Shown here: piece after piece, positions 58,120 to 64,000 of the stretch | How the letters are laid out: the number at the start of each line of letters is the position of its first letter | Numbering within the stretch: position 1 is the stretch's first letter | Position numbers and translations under genes: made by a program | Assembly (NCBI RefSeq): GCF_027270315.1 | Contig: NZ_CP114413.1 | Location: 2,170,001-2,234,000, forward strand | Source: Streptomyces cinnabarinus | GTDB lineage: Bacteria; Actinomycetota; Actinomycetes; Streptomycetales; Streptomycetaceae | Reading direction: 5' to 3' | DNA length: 64,000 nucleotides | The notes under the pieces: generated by a model | What the model was told of the DNA's origin: nothing | Database searches by the model: none | The model's input: the letters and a program-made list of their open reading frames with translations, nothing else

Positions 58120-59046
58120 ATGACGCAGTCACTCCTCGCCCACCCCGGCGGCACCTTCGCCCCCTCCCGCCCCCGTGCACTCCTGCGCGCGGTCGCGGTC
58201 GTCTCCTGTCTGCCGTATCTCGGGCTGAAGGTCGCCTGGCTCTCGGGCAGCGAGGCCGGGATCCCCGAGGGGAGTTCGCTGCTGGAGCACCGGGGCGCGG
58301 TGGCCGTCGCCAACGGCGTGACCGTACTGATGGACGCCTGCGTCATCGTGCTCGCGCTGGTGCTGACCCGGCCCTGGGGGATGCGGGTGCCGGCCTGGCT
58401 GCTGGCGGCGCCCGTGTGGGTCGCCACCGGACTGCTCGCACCGATCATGACCGGCTTCCCGCTCCAGCTCCTGACGGGCACCACCTCCGACGACAGCTCC
58501 TCCGAACCCTTCCTCCACGATTGGGTGTTCAGCGTCGTGTACGGCGGTTTCATCGTGCAGGGACTCGCCCTCGGCACCCTGTTCGCCCTGTACGCACGGG
58601 ACCGCTGGGGCCACCTGTGGCAGGGCCGGATATGGGAGCTGCCCCGCTCCTGCCTCGGCCCCTCTCAGCGCACCGGCGCCGTCACCGCCGCGGTGGTCGC
58701 CGTGGTCCCGCTCACCCTCCAACTGCGCTCCGCCTTCGGAGGCGAGGTTCTCCGGGCCATGGACGCCCTCTTCCTCCTCGCGGCCGTCGGCGGCGCCCTG
58801 ATCCTCGCCTTCGGCCGCGCCCCGGTGCTGCCGGTCCGGGTCCCGCTGGCCCTCGTCTGGGTCGGCTCCGGCGCCGCGGCCTGCTGGGGAGCCTGGATGT
58901 CGCTGGCCTCGCTCGTCGTCGACGAGCACTCCGCGGGGCGGCACCTCACCTACTCCGGCCAGATGATCACCGGCGCCCTGGTGGCCGCCGTAGGGCTCCG
59001 CTTCCTCGCGCGTCGGTCCGCCGCCCTCCCCCGGCACCGCGCGTGA
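58120..59046 (+). CDS. Membrane protein of unknown function preceding a two-component system
   Basis: A 308-residue polytopic protein with about eight hydrophobic helices (for example ANGVTVLMDACVIVLALVL, VVYGGFIVQGLALGTLFALY) and an Asp/Ser-rich extracytoplasmic loop (TTSDDSSSEPFLHD). No transporter motif was recognised. Its stop overlaps the histidine kinase start by GTGA, so it may sense or assist the kinase. Confidence 0.8.
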   Translation: MTQSLLAHPGGTFAPSRPRALLRAVAVVSCLPYLGLKVAWLSGSEAGIPEGSSLLEHRGAVAVANGVTVLMDACVIVLALVLTRPWGMRVPAWLLAAPVWVATGLLAPIMTGFPLQLLTGTTSDDSSSEPFLHDWVFSVVYGGFIVQGLALGTLFALYARDRWGHLWQGRIWELPRSCLGPSQRTGAVTAAVVAVVPLTLQLRSAFGGEVLRAMDALFLLAAVGGALILAFGRAPVLPVRVPLALVWVGSGAAACWGAWMSLASLVVDEHSAGRHLTYSGQMITGALVAAVGLRFLARRSAALPRHRA

Positions 59047-60296
59047 GGCGGATCGCCCGGTTCCTTTTCGGGCGGGGGACGCGCCGGCGCTGGATCCATC
59101 TGATCCTCGGCGGCGCCCTCGCCATGCCGTACGTCTTCGTCGGCGAGATCATCGTCGGCCCGGCCGCCCACGCCCGCTATGTCTTCGGCGATCTCACCGG
59201 CAAGCTCCTGTCGTTCGCCGTTGGCCTGCCGCTGGCCGCGCTCACCGCCGCGCTGTTCCCGCTGACCCGCTCGCTGGAGGCGAACGCGGTGCGCTCGCTG
59301 TGCGGGGTCGGCGCGGACCTGCTCTCCCACGCCCCCGCCCGCGGCCGGACCGCCAAGGAGCGCACCGCGGCCTGGTTCACGCTGCACCTCGGCTTCGGCG
59401 GGATCGTCGCCGGGATGACGCTGGCGGTGCCGCCACTCGCCGTCGTCCTCATGGCGCTGCCCGTGGTCGCCGTGTTCAGCGACGGCCTGTGGGGCTTCCC
59501 CGCGGCCTGGGACCGGCCCTGGGTGCTGGCGCTCACCCCGCTGGTGGGCGTGGCCCTGCTGGTGGGGCTCGCCGCGTGCGCGGCCGGGGCGGGCGCCCTG
59601 CTCGCCCGCTGGGCCCCGGCGCTGCTCGGCCCGACGCCCGGGGACCGGCTCGCGGCGGCCGAGGCCCGCGCCGCCGATCTCGCCGTACGCAACCGGCTCG
59701 CCCGCGAGCTGCACGACTCCGTCGGGCACGCCCTGAGCGCCGTCACCCTCCAGGCGAGCGCGGCCCGCCGACTGCTCGACAGCGACCCGGAGTTCGTCCG
59801 GGAGGCGCTCGCCGCGATCGAGGACACCACCCGGCGCACGGTCGGTGAACTCGACGCCGTCCTCGGGGTGCTGCGGGAGGGCGACGCGCCCGGCACGGCG
59901 CCCGCGCCGACGCTGGCCGCCGACCTCGACGGGCTGCTGCGCCGCACCCGGGCGGGCGGACTGCGCGTCGTGGCGTCCGTCGACGCCGACCCCGAGGCGC
60001 TGCCCGCTGTGCTGTCCCGGGAGGCGTACCGGATCGTGCAGGAGGGGCTGAGCAACGCCCTCAAACACGCGGGCGACCAGGTCACGATGGTCCTGCGGAT
60101 CGGGGTCGCGGGCGGCCTGCTGGAGATCACCCTGGAGAACCCCCTGGGCTCCGCCTCCCCCTGCCGCCCCGGCGGCGGCCACGGCCTGCGCGGCATCGCG
60201 GACCGGGCCCGGCTGCTGGGCGGCACGGTCGAGGCGGGCGCCGAGTCCGGCACCTGGCGGCTGAGAGTCCGCCTCCCCGTGAAAGGACCCGTATGA
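59043..60296 (+). CDS. Sensor histidine kinase (NarL/DesK type)
   Basis: A 417-residue kinase with about four to six N-terminal membrane helices, then a HisKA_3 dimerisation helix with the phospho-acceptor His224 in LARELHDSVGHALSAV, and an ATPase domain with EGLSNALKHAG and GGGHGLRGIADRARLLGGT. The stimulus is unknown; a role in envelope or antibiotic response is common for this class. GTGA overlap with the gene before and ATGA-type overlap with the regulator after. Confidence 0.92.
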   Translation: MRRIARFLFGRGTRRRWIHLILGGALAMPYVFVGEIIVGPAAHARYVFGDLTGKLLSFAVGLPLAALTAALFPLTRSLEANAVRSLCGVGADLLSHAPARGRTAKERTAAWFTLHLGFGGIVAGMTLAVPPLAVVLMALPVVAVFSDGLWGFPAAWDRPWVLALTPLVGVALLVGLAACAAGAGALLARWAPALLGPTPGDRLAAAEARAADLAVRNRLARELHDSVGHALSAVTLQASAARRLLDSDPEFVREALAAIEDTTRRTVGELDAVLGVLREGDAPGTAPAPTLAADLDGLLRRTRAGGLRVVASVDADPEALPAVLSREAYRIVQEGLSNALKHAGDQVTMVLRIGVAGGLLEITLENPLGSASPCRPGGGHGLRGIADRARLLGGTVEAGAESGTWRLRVRLPVKGPV

Positions 60297-60955
60297 ACGC
60301 CCGTCCCCCCGTCCGGATCGTTCTCGCCGACGACGAGCTCATGGTGCGCAGCGCGCTGCGCGCCATCCTCTCCGCCGAGCCGGACCTGGAGGTCGTCGGC
60401 GAGGCGGCGAACGGCGCCGAGGCGGTCTCCGTCGTCCGGGAGCGGACCCCGGACGTCGTCCTCATGGACGTCCGGATGCCGGAGGTCGACGGCATCCGGG
60501 CCACCGAGCAGATCCTCGCCACCGTCACCGAGCCGCCCCGGATCGTCGTCGTCACCACCTTCGAGAACGACTCCTATGTGCACGACGCCCTGCGCGCCGG
60601 AGCCGCCGGTTTCCTGCTCAAACGGGCCGACGCCGACGCCCTCGTGCAGGCCGTGCGGCTGGTCGCGCGCAGCGACACCCTGCTGTTCCCCGCGGCCGTA
60701 CGCACCCTCGCCGCCGAGCACGCGCGTGCCCACCCCGCGCCGCCGCCCTGGGTGGCGCGGCTCACCGGGCGGGAGAGCGAGGTGCTGCGGCTGATGGCGG
60801 GCGGGCTGACCAACGCGGAGATCGCCGAGCGGATGGAGGTCGGTCCGGCCACCGTGAAGTCGCATGTGGCGGCGGTGCTGGCGAAGACCGGCACCCGGGA
60901 CCGCACCCAGGCCGTGATCGCCGCGTACGAGGCGGGCTTCATGAACCCTCGCTGA
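60293..60955 (+). CDS. LuxR/NarL-type response regulator
   Basis: A 220-residue regulator. The receiver domain has acidic residues DD at 13-14 and the phospho-acceptor Asp59 (VVLMDVRMPEVDG). The LuxR helix-turn-helix is at about 157-215 (LTGRESEVLRLMAGGLTNAEI, GPATVKSHVAAVLAKTG). It pairs with the kinase above. The last six codons are the first copy of a repeat that continues into the next promoter. Confidence 0.93.
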   Translation: MNARPPVRIVLADDELMVRSALRAILSAEPDLEVVGEAANGAEAVSVVRERTPDVVLMDVRMPEVDGIRATEQILATVTEPPRIVVVTTFENDSYVHDALRAGAAGFLLKRADADALVQAVRLVARSDTLLFPAAVRTLAAEHARAHPAPPPWVARLTGRESEVLRLMAGGLTNAEIAERMEVGPATVKSHVAAVLAKTGTRDRTQAVIAAYEAGFMNPR

Positions 60956-60995
60956 CTTCATGACCACTCGCTGAATTTTCATGAGCACTCCATGA
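60938..60995 (+). repeat. Three tandem 18-base repeats before the PBP gene
   Basis: TTCATGAACCCTCGCTGA (60938-60955), TTCATGACCACTCGCTGA (60957-60974) and TTCATGAGCACTCCATGA (60978-60995) are near-identical. The first copy is the end of the response regulator gene including its stop. They start 93 bases upstream of the PBP ATG, a fitting place for binding sites. Confidence 0.8.
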
Positions 60996-61047
60996 GAAAA
61001 GCCACGCGAGGGAACGATTCGCCCCGCGCCCTCGTCCTGACGGTGGG

Positions 61048-62505
61048 ATGAACAAGACGATCAGGCGCGCATCGGTCTTCTCGCTGCTCCTGGTGTTGGC
61101 CCTGCTGGTGAGGGCGACCTGGGTGCAGTTCTACGAGGGCCAGGCACTCGCGGACGACAAGGACAACCGGCGCAACGCGATACAGACGTACGCGGCACCG
61201 CTCGGGAACATCATCGTGGCCGGGGAGTCGGTCACCGGCTCCGCACGGACGAAGGGCGGCGATCTCGCGTACAAGCGCACGTACACCGACGGCGAGCTGT
61301 ACGCGGCGGTGACGGGCTATGCCTCGCAGGCGTATGCGCCGACCCAGTTGGAGGGCATCTACCAGGACGTCCTCAACGGCACGGACAGCAAGCTGCGGAC
61401 TGTGTTGGACACGGTCACCGACGAGCGGGCCGAGCCGGGCAACGTGATCACGACGATCGATCCCGATGTGCAGAAGGCGGCGTACGAGGCGCTCGGTGAC
61501 AAGAAGGGCGCGGCCGTCGCGATCGACCCGGCCACCGGCCGTATCCTCGCGGTCGTCTCGACCCCGTCGTACGACCCGTCCTCGCTGACGGACGCCAACA
61601 CCGCGGGGACGGCCTGGAAGCAGCTCACCAAGGACTCCGACAAGCCGCTGACCAACCGCGCGCTGCGCCAGCCGGTGGCGCCGGGCTCCACGTTCAAGCT
61701 GGTCGTGGCCGCGGCGGCGCTGGAGGACGGGCTGTACTCGTCGGTGGACGAGAAGACCAAGAGCCCCGATCCCTACACGCTGCCGGGCACCTCCACGGTG
61801 CTGGAGAACGAGAACAAGTCGGCGCCCTGCGAGAACGCCTCGATCCGGGTCGCGCTCCAGTACTCCTGCAACAACGTCTTCGCGAAGATGGCCTACGACC
61901 TGGGCCAGGACAAGGTGAAGGCGATGGCCGAGAAGTTCGGCTTCAACGACGACGAGCAGGATGTGCCGGTCCGCGCCTACGCCAGCGTGTACCCCTCCGG
62001 CATGGACGAGGCGCAGACCGCGCTGACCGGCATCGGGCAATTCGATGTGACGGCGACGCCGTTGCAGATGGCCATGGTGTCGGCGGCCATCGCCAACGGC
62101 GGCAAACTGGTGTCGCCGCACATGGTGTCGCAGGTGACCGACGGCGGCGGTGACGTCCTTCAGGACTACGACTCCGACGCGGACACCGAGGAGATCGTCA
62201 GCTCCGACACCGCCGAGCAGTTGCAGTCGGCGATGGAGACGGTGGTTTCCGAGGGCACGGGGACGAACGCGCGGATCTCGGGTGCGACAGTGGGCGGCAA
62301 GACGGGTACGGCCCAGCACGGCGAGAACAACAGCAAGACGCCGTACGCCTGGTTCACCTCGTACGCGAAGTCCGGCTCCGGCGACCAGGAGGTCGCGGTC
62401 GCGGTGATCGTCGAGGAGTCCGGCGCCGCCCGCTCCGAGGTGAGCGGCAACGGCCTCGCCGCGCCGGTGGCGAAGGCGATGATGCAGGCGGCCCTCAAGG
62501 ACTGA
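61048..62505 (+). CDS. Class B penicillin-binding protein (PbpA type)
   Basis: A 485-residue transpeptidase. One N-terminal membrane helix (residues about 8-24) is followed by a dimerisation region and a penicillin-binding domain with SxxK at Ser214 (PGSTFKLV), SxN at Ser273 (YSCNN) and KTG at Lys418 (GGKTGTAQ). It should cross-link peptidoglycan, working with a SEDS protein encoded elsewhere. The ribosome-binding site is weak (GGTGGG adjacent to ATG). It directly follows the two-component system, which may control it. Confidence 0.93.
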   Translation: MNKTIRRASVFSLLLVLALLVRATWVQFYEGQALADDKDNRRNAIQTYAAPLGNIIVAGESVTGSARTKGGDLAYKRTYTDGELYAAVTGYASQAYAPTQLEGIYQDVLNGTDSKLRTVLDTVTDERAEPGNVITTIDPDVQKAAYEALGDKKGAAVAIDPATGRILAVVSTPSYDPSSLTDANTAGTAWKQLTKDSDKPLTNRALRQPVAPGSTFKLVVAAAALEDGLYSSVDEKTKSPDPYTLPGTSTVLENENKSAPCENASIRVALQYSCNNVFAKMAYDLGQDKVKAMAEKFGFNDDEQDVPVRAYASVYPSGMDEAQTALTGIGQFDVTATPLQMAMVSAAIANGGKLVSPHMVSQVTDGGGDVLQDYDSDADTEEIVSSDTAEQLQSAMETVVSEGTGTNARISGATVGGKTGTAQHGENNSKTPYAWFTSYAKSGSGDQEVAVAVIVEESGAARSEVSGNGLAAPVAKAMMQAALKD

Positions 62506-62516
62506 GGGCCGTCCGG

Positions 62517-63917
<1,401 letters not shown>

Positions 63918-63975
63918 GTGGCTCCTTGCTGCCTGAATGATCGGTGTGCGGATGCTGGCTGGATTGTTCCCCTGT

Positions 63976-63988
63976 TGAACCGGGTTCA
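63976..63988. promoter_or_regulatory. Palindrome upstream of the purine permease gene
   Basis: TGAACCGGGTTCA is a perfect 13-base palindrome 59-71 bases upstream of the permease start, next to an AT-rich TTTTCC run. This fits an operator, but the binding protein is not identifiable. The gene upstream lies outside the window. Confidence 0.4.
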
Positions 63989-64000
63989 GGTTTTCCCCGT

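Noticed and set aside
60938..60995. Tandem repeats considered as a CRISPR array
   Set aside because: Only three units separated by 1-3 bases, with no spacers and no cas genes nearby.

Overview
The window is high-GC actinobacterial chromosome, almost certainly Streptomyces. Start codons are often GTG, genes are coupled by 4-base GTGA or ATGA overlaps, and the gene order matches what I recall of the S. coelicolor region around SCO1839 to SCO1876: the small nucleoid protein Gbn, an ABC-F ATPase, a Pit phosphate permease, the cobalamin operon, the SCO1860-type LAETG protein, ectABCD and a penicillin-binding protein. That synteny is from memory; no search was run. No rRNA, tRNA, CRISPR array, insertion sequence or prophage gene was seen.

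Layout. Positions 1-7,030 hold the end of a GH15 hydrolase, an atypical short-chain dehydrogenase, a nitronate monooxygenase with two palindromes upstream, an Asp23/AmaP envelope-stress cluster and a crotonase. Positions 7,142-9,294 hold gbn and an ABC-F gene with a dense group of GATC sites between them. Positions 9,753-16,318 are housekeeping: a VOC protein, a conserved hypothetical, an alpha/beta hydrolase, a class II aldolase, a secreted GH25 muramidase, and a Pit phosphate transporter preceded by PHO-box-like repeats. Positions 16,357-20,959 hold a two-gene module on the minus strand, a Tryco1-like small protein and a trypsin/nSTAND/beta-propeller protein. It resembles the NTP-dependent conflict (immunity) systems of multicellular bacteria and is the most unusual system here.

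Positions 21,125-39,326 are the cobalamin operon, led by a B12 riboswitch and a short leader ORF: cobD, cobQ, cobN, a ChlI-ChlD fusion, cobO, cobB, cobI, then after a divergent ZIP metal transporter cobM, cobL, cbiG-cobJ, cobH, cbiX and cobC. It mixes enzymes of the oxygen-dependent and oxygen-independent routes and has two cobalt chelatases. The proteins for SUMT, CobG, CobF, CobK and lower-ligand assembly (CobU/S/T) are not in the window.

Positions 39,318-47,927 carry a large metzincin-like protein, a sortase substrate, an amidohydrolase, a polar amino-acid ABC importer, a class V aminotransferase and a DinB-fold protein. Positions 48,181-51,304 are ectABCD, making ectoine and 5-hydroxyectoine, with an AT-rich leader. 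The rest holds an ECF sigma factor with a zinc-finger anti-sigma, a class V aminotransferase, a DsbA-like protein, an aldehyde dehydrogenase divergent from an IclR regulator, a membrane protein with a two-component system, a penicillin-binding protein preceded by three near-identical repeats, and an NCS2 purine permease.
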